DNA of 64,000 nucleotides from the NCBI RefSeq assembly GCF_019175285.1, contig NC_056529.1, positions 12,879,034-12,943,033 of the forward strand, written 5' to 3'. The number at the start of each line of letters is the position of its first letter. The first letter of the stretch is position 1. The notes beneath the pieces were generated by a model that worked only from the letters and a program-made list of their open reading frames with translations, made no database searches and had not been told where the DNA came from. Source of the DNA: Sceloporus undulatus. Lineage: Eukaryota > Chordata > Lepidosauria > Squamata > Phrynosomatidae. Made by a program: the position numbers and the translations under genes. This document shows positions 12,601 to 22,390 of the stretch, piece after piece.

Positions 12601-13690
12601 TCTTGGAACTGTAGTCCAAAAAAGTATTTTCCCCCCAAGCTTTTGACATATTATAAACAAATTAACAAAGATGACCAAGTTAGACAGTTTGCTTAGTGTC
12701 AACTTAGTCTCCAAGGATATTAACAAGTTCCGGAATAAAGCATATCCTGAACACCTATGAGACGGACTAGGAGAACTGAAGGTTAAAAAATGATGCTTAT
12801 ATGTGAAAGAAAACCAGAACGAAACAAAAAGGAATAATGATTGAAATAATCAAAATTGTTTCAAATCACTGCACCAAGTTCTCTGCTGGTCAGCCGTAGA
12901 GCCTTTGTTTTTTAAAAACTGCATGTTGGGTCTCCAGGACAAAACAGAATACAGAATGCAACAGCTTATGTGCAAGCACTTTTAAAAACTTAAAAGAAAA
13001 AAATTATTTCCTTACCACAAATGTCTTGATGTAATCGGAGACACAAGATGCTCCCATACTCAGACAAAGTGACTTATGCAATGCAGATCCCTGATACAGC
13101 GTTTCCATTTCTTCTCCTTTGGCCTTGTTGGGCAAAACCCCTAGGGCTGGCTACAGCTTTTCACTGAATTCAGCATTGAACCCTCAGCAGGAGCTGGCCA
13201 GAATTGGCATCCCACCTTATCTGTCACTAGACTAGGCATTTCAGACACTTCCTTATCTCCAGGCTCTGGCTTTTATCTCTGTTCCTGCAGCTCACTTCCT
13301 GAAGGGCTGATAAGGGACCAGAGAGCCTAAGCAGAGGATGCCTAAAAGTGTCTAAACCAGAGTCCCTAAGGAGACTGACTCTCCTTTTGTAATCTGGACA
13401 TTCAAAAGTGGCTGCAGCAAGAATAAGAATGTCGCTTTCAGGGGAACAAAGCTGCTGGACTGGCTGCTGGATGGAACATGAACTACATAACATCTTATGG
13501 TCATGTTTGCCAGGTAGGTTGGGGTAGTTTAGCTGGTCTTCGTGTCCCTGTTTCCCTGGGGCATCAAGAAGGGAGGTTGTGGGGCATTGCAGAGAAGAAG
13601 AAAGAAAACTCCTGGGGGTCTTGCCCAAGGGAAAAGCCAACAGAACAGTACAAAATAAATGTCGGTATCTCCACATTCTCCATTGACCTG
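12601..13690. other. Intergenic, nothing recognised
   Basis: A 149-codon minus-strand frame (13676-13227) was examined; it has no recognisable domain and is not supported as a gene. Confidence 0.5.
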
Positions 13691-13699
13691 ATCTGGCAG

Positions 13700-14046
13700 G
13701 GACAGTCTTGATTAATCCTCTGTCATCCCACTTTTTTCAATTGCATTTAAAATGGCCCAGTTTCTTCTCATCACGCATTCCTTCTTTGTTCTCAGCTTAC
13801 TTCAACTGCTGCAAACTGAGTTCAAAGTGCAGAAATAGTTTGTGCTCAATTTACTCAGTAGGGGAGGAAATGGAGAGGAGGGGGCAGAATGCTCCCCTTC
13901 CCAGGAGGTTCAGGTGAAAGCAAACTGCTGCAGCCTCTCCTAGACTGTGTTGCCCTCCTGACCACACTCGGATGTTGCTTGGCCACATGTGTCCCAGTTT
14001 CAGCTATGACATGCTGGACAATGCGTATCTCAGCAATCCAGAGAGT
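13700..14046 (-). repeat. Unclassified interspersed repeat family E, copy 1
   Basis: It shares AACTGAGTTC/GCAGTTTGAAG-type blocks, an AAAATGG...CAGTTTCTTCTC segment and GATGTTGCTTGGCCACATG with five other loci (16430, 44828, 52740, 57720, 58540). It is non-coding, and I cannot name the family. Confidence 0.6.
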
Positions 14047-14052
14047 GACTAT

Positions 14053-14304
14053 GGTCCAAAACACACTGCTATGTTTGGACTATGGTCCAAAACACACTGC
14101 AGAAATAATCCAATTTGAGACCACTTTAACTGCCCTGGCTCAATGCTAGGCAATTCTGGAAACTGTAGTTTTGTGAGACATTTAGCCTTCTCTGTCAGAG
14201 AGCTCTGGCACCACAATAAACTACAATTCTCAGGATTCCCTAGTACTGAGTCAGGGCAGTTAAAGTGGCCTCACACTGGATTATTTCTGCAATGTGTTTT
14301 GGAC
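14053..14304. mobile_element. Palindromic MITE family A, copy 2, with duplicated end
   Basis: GGTCCAAAACACACTGC occurs twice at the left end, 30 bp apart (14053 and 14083), and once inverted at the right end. Confidence 0.8.
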
Positions 14305-14749
14305 TTATCGTATTTGTTACTACTTTAGGAAAGGAGGTCCAATCATTCATCTTGCTTCAAAAACCCACTGTCAGTTCCCTTGGGCCTTGCGGGGGGCAGT
14401 GGTGTAACTAGGGTTAGTGTCACTATGTGTGGGTGTCCGGAAAGGATAGCCAGGGGCAGCAGAGGCTTGCCCCACCTTCCTTCCCTCCTTTTGCCTTGCC
14501 CATCAACCCACCCGCCACCCAACCAGACCCAAAAAAAGGCTCCTAGGGTATGGATGTAGCAGCCCGCCTGCCCATCACCCACCCAGCTGCCCAGCCAGAT
14601 CCAAAAAGGTTGAGGACTGGGTGGGTGTCTAACTGGGTGAGTAGGGCAATGCTCTGCAACAACGGTATCCTCCTCCTCTTCTACTCCCCTCTCTCCTCCT
14701 TTTACAGAAGTGCCCTGGCTGGCGGTGGCAGGCAGCAGGGGTCTGAGAC
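14305..14749. other. Intergenic, nothing recognised
   Basis: A GC-rich, pyrimidine-rich stretch with no named feature; a 154-codon minus frame here has no recognisable domain. Confidence 0.5.
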
Positions 14750-15010
14750 AGGTAGCAATAATAATAGCAAGTACATTTCTATATTGCTTATTAATGCACT
14801 TAAGCACTCCCTAAGCTGTTTACAATGTGTAAGCTAATTACCTACAAGGAGCTGGGTACTCATTTTAGTGACCTAAGGAAGGATGCCAGGCTGAGTGGAC
14901 CTTAGCGCCCTGCCTGGGATTGAACACACAACCTTGCGGCTGGGTAGTGAGGAGAGTTATTTCCCTAGTGCATCTCTCCCTCAATTCCTTGACTGTGCTT
15001 AGCACTACTT
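14750..15010 (-). mobile_element. tRNA-derived SINE, third family
   Basis: GCAAGTACATTTCTATATTG, AGCTGGGTACTCATTTTAG and GGGATTGAACACACAACC occur in order. The same family recurs at 48100-48345. Confidence 0.6.
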
Positions 15011-16049
15011 CATCTACTCATTAGTTCTCAAAGATGACAACTTGGACATGTTACTTTATTCTTATTCTTATTATTATTATTATTACAATTTCCACTACCT
15101 CTTTAGACTACAAAATGCTGTTTGGGAAACTCTGGTAGCTGTAGACTTTTTAAAAAAGCAATTTTTCTGAGCTCTGCATAACATATCACATCCAGAAAGC
15201 CCAAGAGATGTGCCAGAAAATCCCACAGATACATGGTTAGCACCTACCCTTTCATTTGTCTTCCAACCATGCGCCAGAGTAGAATTGGATACCAGCATAT
15301 AGTACTTTCTCAGGGGTAACAGCCGGAGGAGATGGAAAGCAAAGGATCACACTGAAGCCTGTGAAGAAAGCAAGTTGGGTTAGTCACTGTTAAAGCAACA
15401 ATAAAGGCAAATCCAAAACTCGAATCAGAGGAAAAAACAAGGGAAACAAACAGTTAGGGATTTCAGGACATCTCCTGCAGAATAGGCATCTCCAACAGCC
15501 TGTGTTTCTCTGACTGCATTGCCTGGGCACAAACATATTTCAATAGGTGCTCCACTCCAAACAGATTAGAGGAAAAGGTCAGGGTGCCATCGGCTTGCCC
15601 CGCTGTATTAATTCATATTTATTTTGTCTCCAGTATCTCTTAGGCAGAGGAAGGAAATCTCTTAAGAGCAGGAAGGGCTCTTCTAATCCATCATCAGGAG
15701 TATTTTTAATGGTCTCTCACCTGTCCCTCAATTAATACTGCAGGCTGTTTCTTCAGAAGCAGAGGGCTGGGAAGAGAATCTGGCTAGGTTTCCCCTTTGT
15801 AGAATGTGGCTTGCTCAAGTCAGAGCTTGGGAAGGTTATGATTGGGACTACAGCTCCCAGAATCCCACAGCAGCATGGCAAGGTTTGCACCTGAGATGGG
15901 TTGGATCCAAAACCTTCCTATAATGTAATTATCTTAATCTGTTAGCCACTTTGAGTCCCAAATTTAGGGAAAGGTAGATTATCAATAATGCTCATCGTCT
16001 CCTGCACCATAATTGGTGCACTTCTGGCAGAGTTCAGAACCTGTGCGTT
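15011..16049. other. Intergenic, nothing firm
   Basis: There is a TTATTATTATTA run near 15070 and a possible LINE 3' end at about 15925-15995 (TTAGCCACTTTGAGTCCC). The rest is unrecognised. Confidence 0.5.
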
Positions 16050-16290
16050 AAGACGGTTGTTATGTGCCTTAAAGTCGTTTCTAATTTATGGCAACCCTAA
16101 GGCACCCCTGTCATGGGGTTTTCTTGGCAAGGTTTGTTCAGAGGAGGTTTGCCATTACCATCTTCTGAGGCTGAGAGCTTGTGACTTGTCCAGGTTCACC
16201 CCAAGGGTTTCACAGCCAAGTGGGGAATCAAACCCTGATCTCCAGAATCACCGTCCCATGCTCAAACCATTATACCACACTGGCTCACTG
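16050..16290 (-). mobile_element. Bov-B-tailed tRNA SINE, minus
   Basis: Tail, core (CATGGGGTTTTCTTGGCAAG) and tRNA-like head ending AACCATTATACCACACTGGC are all present. Confidence 0.8.
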
Positions 16291-16429
16291 TGTTACTATT
16301 AAGTATATTAAATAATATTTTGGGGGAGTAGGGAGAATTATGCCAGGATGCGGAGTTCTTTTTCTCCCAGGTGTGATTTTGTGGGCATTATCCAGGAAAC
16401 AATAGGGCACTTTGCACTTTGAACATATA

Positions 16430-16590
16430 GTTTGCAGCAACTGAAATAAACTGAGGGCACAGAGGGAAGGTGGGAAGAAGAGAGAAACTGGGACATCTTA
16501 CAAGCAGGTGAAAAAGTGGAAAGACAGATTATTAATCTGGGCTATACCTGGCAAACTGGGACAGTTGGGAGGTATGTGCCTTGCAGACTG
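16430..16590 (+). repeat. Unclassified repeat family E, copy 2 (partial)
   Basis: TTTGCAGCAACTGAAATAAA, GGGAAGAAGAGAGAAACTGG and ATTATTAATCTGGGC match the right half of the family. Confidence 0.6.
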
Positions 16591-16730
16591 CAGTCCGTGC
16601 CAGTTTCCTCCTTTCATTGCAGACAGCAGTGACAAAGAACAATTTCATCCGGCAACAAACAAACCAGGAAACGTCTAGCATTGCAGTACCTTGAAGCCTT
16701 AGTTGAATGTTTAGAAATACAATATGTAGA

Positions 16731-16821
16731 GAGATCTTGGAGCACCTTTGAGACTAACTGAAAGAAAGAAGTTGGCAGCATGAGCTTTCATAGACTTAAA
16801 TCCACTTCCTCAGATGCAAAC
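16731..16821 (-). mobile_element. Relic of a second hammerhead-bearing repeat family
   Basis: The minus strand reads CTGAGGA, a degraded stem-loop, GAAA and then AGCTCATGCT, a three-pair stem III with a UCAU loop. The base after the UH position is G, so this copy looks inactive. The order of parts matches a hammerhead. Confidence 0.45.
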
Positions 16822-17309
16822 CCCAAATGGCAATTGTGTCAAAAAAGACATAAATTCATGGATTCACGGATTAATGAAATAATTCGCTTCCATAGTGGGA
16901 ACTAGGCATCGATTTGATTTGATGCAGCAACCCAGTGTCAATTTGACCCGTAAACCAGTTTGAATGAAAGTGGGATGCTTCTGGGGATGACCATTTGAGA
17001 AGATGTGTAACCGGAAAGCGTGATAGTTAGATGGGAAGGAAAATGGTTTGGCAACAGAATTTGATATCCTGGGGCTTTCCAGGAAAAATGAAGATGACAT
17101 TTGAGCATCTTCAAACCAACGTCATCGAAAGCCCTGTCACTAGTGTTTCTGCAGCATTTGGGGGAAATCTCCTAAAGCTTACTTGTGCATGAATGGTAGC
17201 ATTTTAGCTATGTAAGGCCCAGCCAGGGCTCATATGTAACTGATTACAAATAGCAGGTTGTGTCTAACTACTTTCTTTTTTGCTAAATCAAAATTACTCA
17301 AAAAGTAAC

Positions 17310-17626
17310 TAAGGTCCAAAACACACTGCAGTTATAGTTACAGTTACAGTGAAGTTATCCCTTGTTATGTTACAGTCCTAAAAGAACTTTGTTCTGATTT
17401 AGGTCCAAAACACACTGCAGAAATAATCCAGTCTGAGGCCACTTTAACTTCCCTGGGTCAATGCTAGAGAATCCTGGGAATTGTAGTTTATTGTGGCACC
17501 AGAGCTCTCTGACAGAGAAGGCTAAGTGTCTCCCAAAAACTACAGTTCCCAGAATTCCCTAGCACTGAGCCAGGGCAGTTAAAGCGGTCTCAAACTGGAT
17601 TATTTCTGCGGTCTGTTTCGGACCTA
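17310..17626. mobile_element. Palindromic MITE family A, copy 3, with partial duplicate
   Basis: A truncated end (17313-17335) is followed by the full fold-back 17402-17626, with GGTCCAAAACACACTGCAG at the left and its counterpart at the right. Confidence 0.75.
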
Positions 17627-17629
17627 AAT

Positions 17630-17895
17630 CAGAAGAAACTTCCCTTCCTGAAGATGTATCATAAATAGGTCACGATAGTTAATACTGTAATAGGAAATTT
17701 AATACCTTATGGATAAGAGAAATGAGACTGAAGAAGAGTTAGTTTATATAAAGTTACGTATAGAAATCCTATTTGTACGGCTTAGGAAGTCAAAGTTATG
17801 CGCGTAAGTAGATTTGTGGACAATTTTGTGTTAGGTGTTATATGTTATGTGTCACAGTGTTTGTAAATTTGAATTTTTATATATATGCAATAAAA
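17630..17895 (+). mobile_element. Possible L1-like 3' end leading into a minisatellite
   Basis: The AT-rich segment ends TATATATATGCAATAAAAA directly before the TG-rich array. The family assignment is weak. Confidence 0.3.
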
Positions 17896-18006
17896 ATGTG
17901 TGTGTGTTTGTGTGTATATATATGTGTGTGTGTGTGTGTATATATCTAAAGCCTATCTACATATATACACAGCAAAAGTATGTGTGTGTTTGTGTGTATT
18001 TGTCTA

Positions 18007-18043
<37 letters not shown>

Positions 18044-18540
18044 TGTATATATATATACACACACAGCATAAGTATGTATGTGTATGTGTATATATATGTG
18101 TGTGTATGGATATGTATGTGTGTATGTCGATATATAAGTGTGTGTATGTGTAGATATATGTGTGTGTGTGTGTGTTTGTGTGTAGATATACGTGTCTGTA
18201 TGTGTGTTTGTGTGTAGATATATGTGTGTGTATGTGTGTGTAGATCTATAAGTGTGTGTGTGTAGATCTATAAATGTGTGTATGTGTAGATATNNNNNNN
18301 NNNGTGTGTTTGTGTGTAGATATATGTGTCTGTATGTGTGTGTAGATATAAAAGTGTGTATAAATCTATAAGTCACAGTGTGTGTATGTGTAGATATATA
18401 AGTGTGTGTATGTGTATTTGTGTGTAGATATATGTGTGTGTATGTGTAGATATATAAGTGCGTGTATGTGTGTGTGTGTGTAGATATATAACTGTGTTGT
18501 TGTATGTGTGTGTGGCTATATAGGGGGGGGGTGTGTGTAT
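17896..18540 (+). repeat. TG/TATG-rich minisatellite with a 10-N gap
   Basis: Tandem variants of about 20-24 bp (TGTGTGTATGTGTAGATATA) run for 640 bp. Ten N at 18294-18303 mark an assembly gap, so the length is unreliable. Confidence 0.95.
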
Positions 18541-18615
18541 GCATGTGAGTGATGGGAATTGTAGTCCCAAACTCGGTCCCTGCTAAGGGCGCCCCACCTA
18601 CTTTTCCTATTGTCC

Positions 18616-18634
18616 TGGAGCGCCCTCTGGCGGC
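18616..18634 (-). promoter_or_regulatory. CTCF-like motif, left arm
   Basis: The minus strand reads CCGCCAGAGGGCGCTCC, with one evident departure from the core consensus. Confidence 0.45.
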
Positions 18635-18874
18635 CTGCAGCAGGAAGGGCGACTTCCCCCCTCGAGGCTCCCGTTCCTCCCCGCTCGCTCTCTCTCTCTC
18701 TGTCAGGCGCCCTGCTGTGGCTGCTGCGCTTGCGCAGGAGACCATTAGCGCCATCCCTTCATCGCAAAAGAGCAGCCGCTAAAGAATTGGGAAATGTGCT
18801 CGAATGCGGCCACAGGAGGGCGCCGGAGAGCAAAGACCCGATGACTCGTTAGCGATGAACTCGCCCTTTCTGCT

Positions 18875-18892
18875 GCCGCCAGAGGGCGCTCC
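18875..18892 (+). promoter_or_regulatory. CTCF-like motif, right arm
   Basis: The plus strand reads CCGCCAGAGGGCGCTCC, the inverted partner of the motif at 18616-18634. Confidence 0.45.
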
Positions 18893-19267
18893 AGGACAAT
18901 AGGAAAATGGGTGGCGCCCTTAACTAGTGCAGGGACTGAGTTTGGGACTGCAGTTCCCATCACTCACATGAACACACACACATACATATCTATATATACA
19001 CACACGCATCTACGCATGCTACTGCAACTAAACCCGAATTGTGCTCTTAAGAGCACCTATGCAAGTGTATGTGTATCCTTTTTCCTGGGAATGCAATGCC
19101 ACTGAAAGAAGCTAAAATGGCAAATTTGCAAAAACAGTATATTTATGCAAGGAAATTCCGCTTCTGGAGAAGGTGACATTTACATGTGTCTCACCCGTGT
19201 TCCTGCGAGCCATTAAAAAGACAAGGAGCAAACAGTCTTTTTAGCTTTGTTCATCCAAAAACAGGTA

Positions 19268-19520
19268 CAGTGGTACCCCGGGATACGAAATCACCGCGTT
19301 ACGAAATTTCCGGGATACGAAAAAATTAGATAGGAAAAAACTGTTTCGGGTTACGGTTTTTTTTTCGGCTTACGAAAAAATTTTTGGTGCTTTTCGGCGC
19401 TTTTTCGCACGAAATCGCGGCTTTCAGCGCTAGCGGCTATGGCTTTTTCGGGTTGCGAAATCTTTCGGGTTACGAACGGCGCCGCGGAACGAATTAAATT
19501 CGTAACCCGGGGTACCACTG
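19268..19520. mobile_element. Palindromic Tigger/pogo-like MITE, copy 2
   Basis: CAGTGGTACCCCGGGATACG ends are flanked by TA on both sides (19266-19267 and 19521-19522). It is very similar to the copy at 403-654. Confidence 0.85.
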
Positions 19521-19589
19521 TACAATTCCAAGAAGTCGTGATCAGCTGCCCTTAGTTTGGTCTTTTATTACATACAGTACTTCTTCCTA

Positions 19590-19757
19590 TGCTGCTTATG
19601 AGACTCAGTGGTTTGAGTATTGTACTTGCGCTCTGGGAGACCAGGGTCCACATCTCCACACCTTCATGGAAACTTCATTCTGGACAATCTTGCAGAGAAA
19701 ACCCCATAAGGTCACTATACATAAGTCAGACATGACTTGAAGGGACACAACTAATGG
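19590..19757 (+). mobile_element. Bov-B-tailed tRNA SINE, plus, diverged
   Basis: GTGGTTTGAGTATTG (A box), GAGACCAGGGTCCACAT and an ATGACTTGAAGGGACACAAC tail are visible; the middle is shortened. Confidence 0.65.
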
Positions 19758-19794
19758 TGTTTATCCCATTAGCCCCGCGTCTCTTCTTGAAATG

Positions 19795-19998
19795 GAGACC
19801 ACTGCAGATTTAATGCAGTTTGACAGCACTTTATCTGCCATGGCACCATCCTATGGAATCCTGGGATTTGTAGTTTGCTGTGACACCAGAGCACACCGAC
19901 AGGCTAAACAACTCACAAAACTAGATCCCAGAATTCCATAACATTGAACCAGGACAAAGCAGTGTCAAACTCCATTCATTCTCCAATGTAGATGGACC
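19795..19998. mobile_element. Palindromic MITE family A, copy 4
   Basis: AATGCAGTTTGACAGCACTT and its mirrored right half (GTCAAACTCCATTCATTC) flank the fold-back. Confidence 0.65.
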
Positions 19999-20319
19999 CG
20001 TTAGCATTTGGAATCCCCTTCCTGTCCAGACTGTAATGGATTCCTGCTTATTCCATTAAATTGGGATTCCCCAATGCTGTGCTTCCCAGTTCTTTGTGAC
20101 CTTGTTTTGGGGCAGACATCAACTCGCACCAATTCCCAGCAACATGGCCAATAGTAAAGGATGATGGAAACAGGAATCCAAAGTGTCTGGAGGTTCCCAA
20201 TTTGACAGAGACAGACTCGAGAATCTATTTGCTGAGGTTGTTTGTACGCGGGACTTAGAAAGAGACTTTGAGCAAAGGAAGCATCAATTGCTAACTTCAG
20301 ACTACGTTGTATGTTGACA

Positions 20320-20510
20320 GTAAGGGCTGTTCGACAGTGGAACAAACTCCCTCGGAGTGTAGTGGAGTCTCCCTCCTTGGAGGTCTTCAAACGGAGGCTG
20401 AATGGCCATCTGTCGGGGATGCTTTGATTTGGATTTCCTGCATGGCAGGGGGCTGGACTGGATGGCCCTTGTGGTCTCTTCCAACTCTATGATTCTATGG
20501 CCTGTTAGAC
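20320..20510 (+). mobile_element. CR1 LINE 3' end, plus
   Basis: The end of ORF2 (NKLPRSVVESPSLEVFKRRL-like) is followed by the CR1 3' signature TCCAACTCTATGATTCTATG. Confidence 0.75.
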
Positions 20511-20699
20511 TGCCCAAATAAAGCTGCTTCGGGTCTCTTTGGAGGTATGCTGTTTAAATGATGCATGCACCCTAAGAATCCGGAAGCTGCACCAAAGCTG
20601 CACTCCAGTGCTTAGGAATGGAATGTGTCTTTGGCGCGACCTCCGGACTCTTAGGACAGGCCTAAGATTCTAAAATAAGGGCGTTTCTAAGTATAGTCA

Positions 20700-20925
20700 A
20701 CATAACAAGGTATGATTTGGAAACCATGCCTTATGAGGAGCAGCTCGGGGATGTTCAGCCTGGAGAAGAGAAGTTTAAGAGGTGATACAATAGCCCTGTT
20801 TTAAATATTGGAAAGGATGTCATATTGGAAGATGGAGCAAGCTTGTGTTCTGCTGCTCCAGAGACTAGGACATAGAGCAATGGATGCAAACTACATGAAG
20901 AGTTTCCATCTGAACATAACCCACT
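20700..20925 (+). mobile_element. CR1 LINE ORF2 C-terminal fragment, plus
   Basis: Frames include MPYEEQ and MFSLEKRSLRGDTIALF-like text and LEDGASLC, matching the CR1 ORF2 end seen at 26543. The copy is broken by frame changes. Confidence 0.65.
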
Positions 20926-21045
20926 GGGGGACTTTAGGCAAGTGATACTCTCAAAAGGCAACTCCTCTGAATAAAGCTTGCCAAGAAAATTGCACAGATA
21001 GGATTGTCATAAGCTGAAGTTGACTTGAAAGGACACAACAAAGTA
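20926..21045 (+). mobile_element. Truncated tRNA SINE, plus
   Basis: CCCACTGGGGGACTTTAGGC through CTTGCCAAGAAAATTGCACA and a GAAAGGACACAACA tail; the tRNA head is missing. Confidence 0.55.
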
Positions 21046-21784
21046 TTCACAGTCTATCCAGAGTGGGTCAAATTTTCTCTGTGATGATGCACTTAGCCAA
21101 GCAAGAGATATGGGGAGGTTCCCCCGCCCCATGATAATTGCTTCTGTTTTTTAAAGTATTTCCCAGAAAGCTACCATATATACTTGACTATAAGTCGTCC
21201 TCATGTGTTTAAGTCAAGAGCAAGCTTTGGAGCCAAAATTATGGATTTTAATATGATCCATGGATAAGTTGAGTGTAAAACTTTGGACATGTAACAAAGG
21301 ATGTAAAGGACAAAGCAAAGGAAAACGATGGCAAAGGACTTATAAAATGCCATCAGGCATAACTCATAACGTAATCTGTGTTCACCTTAAAGGCTACATG
21401 GATGGTAAATCATGGGTGTGCAATGTGTGGGGGATGAAACCAGGCACATGTGGGGCTACGAAAATGTGCATAGGTCAAAAAGGATGAAAAGGCAAAACAA
21501 AGCAAATGGCAACTAGATTAGCAATGATTACAGCCTTTTAACTTCAATAACATTGCCTGATTTTAACCCAGAAAAGCTGAGAAAACATACACAAATGTCT
21601 TATTCAAATCCTTCAAAGCCTGATGCAGTACTCCTTTGAGGGGAAGTGCCAAAGAGCTGCCAGCAGCACCCTAGGCATTCAAAATGTCGGAGGTTGTGCC
21701 ACAAGAGAAAGCTTAAAAAAGCAAAAACATGGTGGTTCTACACCACTCCCAATAACTTTCTCAGTTCTGCAATCAGTAGATTGT
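21046..21784. other. Intergenic, nothing recognised
   Basis: No repeat or exon supported. Confidence 0.5.
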
Positions 21785-22271
21785 GTTAAAATAACAATAT
21801 TGATTTATTAAAAGGATTAGCTGAAGTATATATACAGGTAAGCTTCAATGTAAGTTGAAAATCTGGAATCGGTGTGGTGAAAGACATTTAACTTAATTAA
21901 AATATTGCATTTTAATTGCAGAAGTGTCAAAAGAAACAGTTTTTTAAAAAACAAAAACAAAACTGTCGAGTTCTTCTAGATGCTGTCTTTGCAGGATTAA
22001 AAGATGTTTGCTTTTGATCTTCTCTCTCTCTCTCTCTCATGGAAAGCATTGGTCATTTTGCTTCTTGACAAAAAGCTGGAACAAACACCAAGTCTGCAGG
22101 CTCCAAAAACACCAAAAGAACGAAAGAGCAAGAGTGGCAGAGGTTCATCCAGGAAAAATGTATATCCTCAACTGATGCAGGTGGCCAGATTTCCTGGTCA
22201 AGCGCCACCACATGTTCCAATTTCATCACCCGACTTAAACAGCAAGGCATGCACAAGTCCTGACCAGGTAA
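21785..22271 (-). other. C16orf87: Probable 3' UTR of C16orf87
   Basis: The stretch below the stop codon shows no recognised repeat and ends near a candidate poly(A) signal, giving a 3' UTR of about 0.5 kb. The end is inferred; a longer UTR cannot be excluded. Confidence 0.45.
21804..21809 (-). terminator. C16orf87: Candidate poly(A) signal of C16orf87
   Basis: AATAAA on the minus strand, the first good hexamer in the 3' UTR after the stop codon. Another AATAAA at 22311-22306 lies inside coding exon 4 and is not a candidate. Confidence 0.4.
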
Positions 22272-22390
22272 CTAGAGAATAAGCCTCTGGTTGATAATCT
22301 TTCTGTTTATTTCTGCCAAGGCCACTGAAAATACAAAAGCCTTTTCATCCGACAGGTTTGCATACATGTCCACTTCTTTTTCTTGTTTTT
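22272..22390 (-). CDS. C16orf87: C16orf87 coding exon 4 (C-terminus and stop)
   Basis: The exon follows a TTCTGCAG acceptor and encodes [18 protein letters not shown] through NQRLIL and TAG at 22274-22272. The last 38 residues are nearly identical to the mammalian protein as I remember it. Confidence 0.95.

Larger units (their letters stand above)
18544..18970. repeat. Palindromic element with CTCF-like motifs
   Basis: Arms of about 110 bp (18544-18655 and 18858-18970) are inverted copies beginning CATGTGAGTGATGGGAA. A weaker inverted pair lies inside (about 18699-18722 and 18807-18828). Each outer arm holds CCGCCAGAGGGCGCTCC, close to the CTCF consensus, and the two point away from each other. 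It is rich in CpG and non-coding. Confidence 0.75.

Noticed and set aside
13227-13676. 149-codon minus-strand frame, considered as a first exon of MYLK3 because that gene should lie to the left
   Set aside because: No match to the MYLK3 N-terminus that I remember and no donor-acceptor context; MYLK3 is not seen in the window.
14343-14807. 154-codon minus-strand frame
   Set aside because: Proline/glycine-rich translation of a pyrimidine-rich stretch running into a SINE; no domain.
17957-18754. 265-codon minus-strand open frame rich in Thr-His
   Set aside because: It translates the TG-rich minisatellite and crosses the N gap; no domain and no independent support.
22004-22282. 92-codon plus-strand frame over the C16orf87 3' UTR
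   Set aside because: Antisense to the UTR, no domain, no upstream promoter or splice sites.
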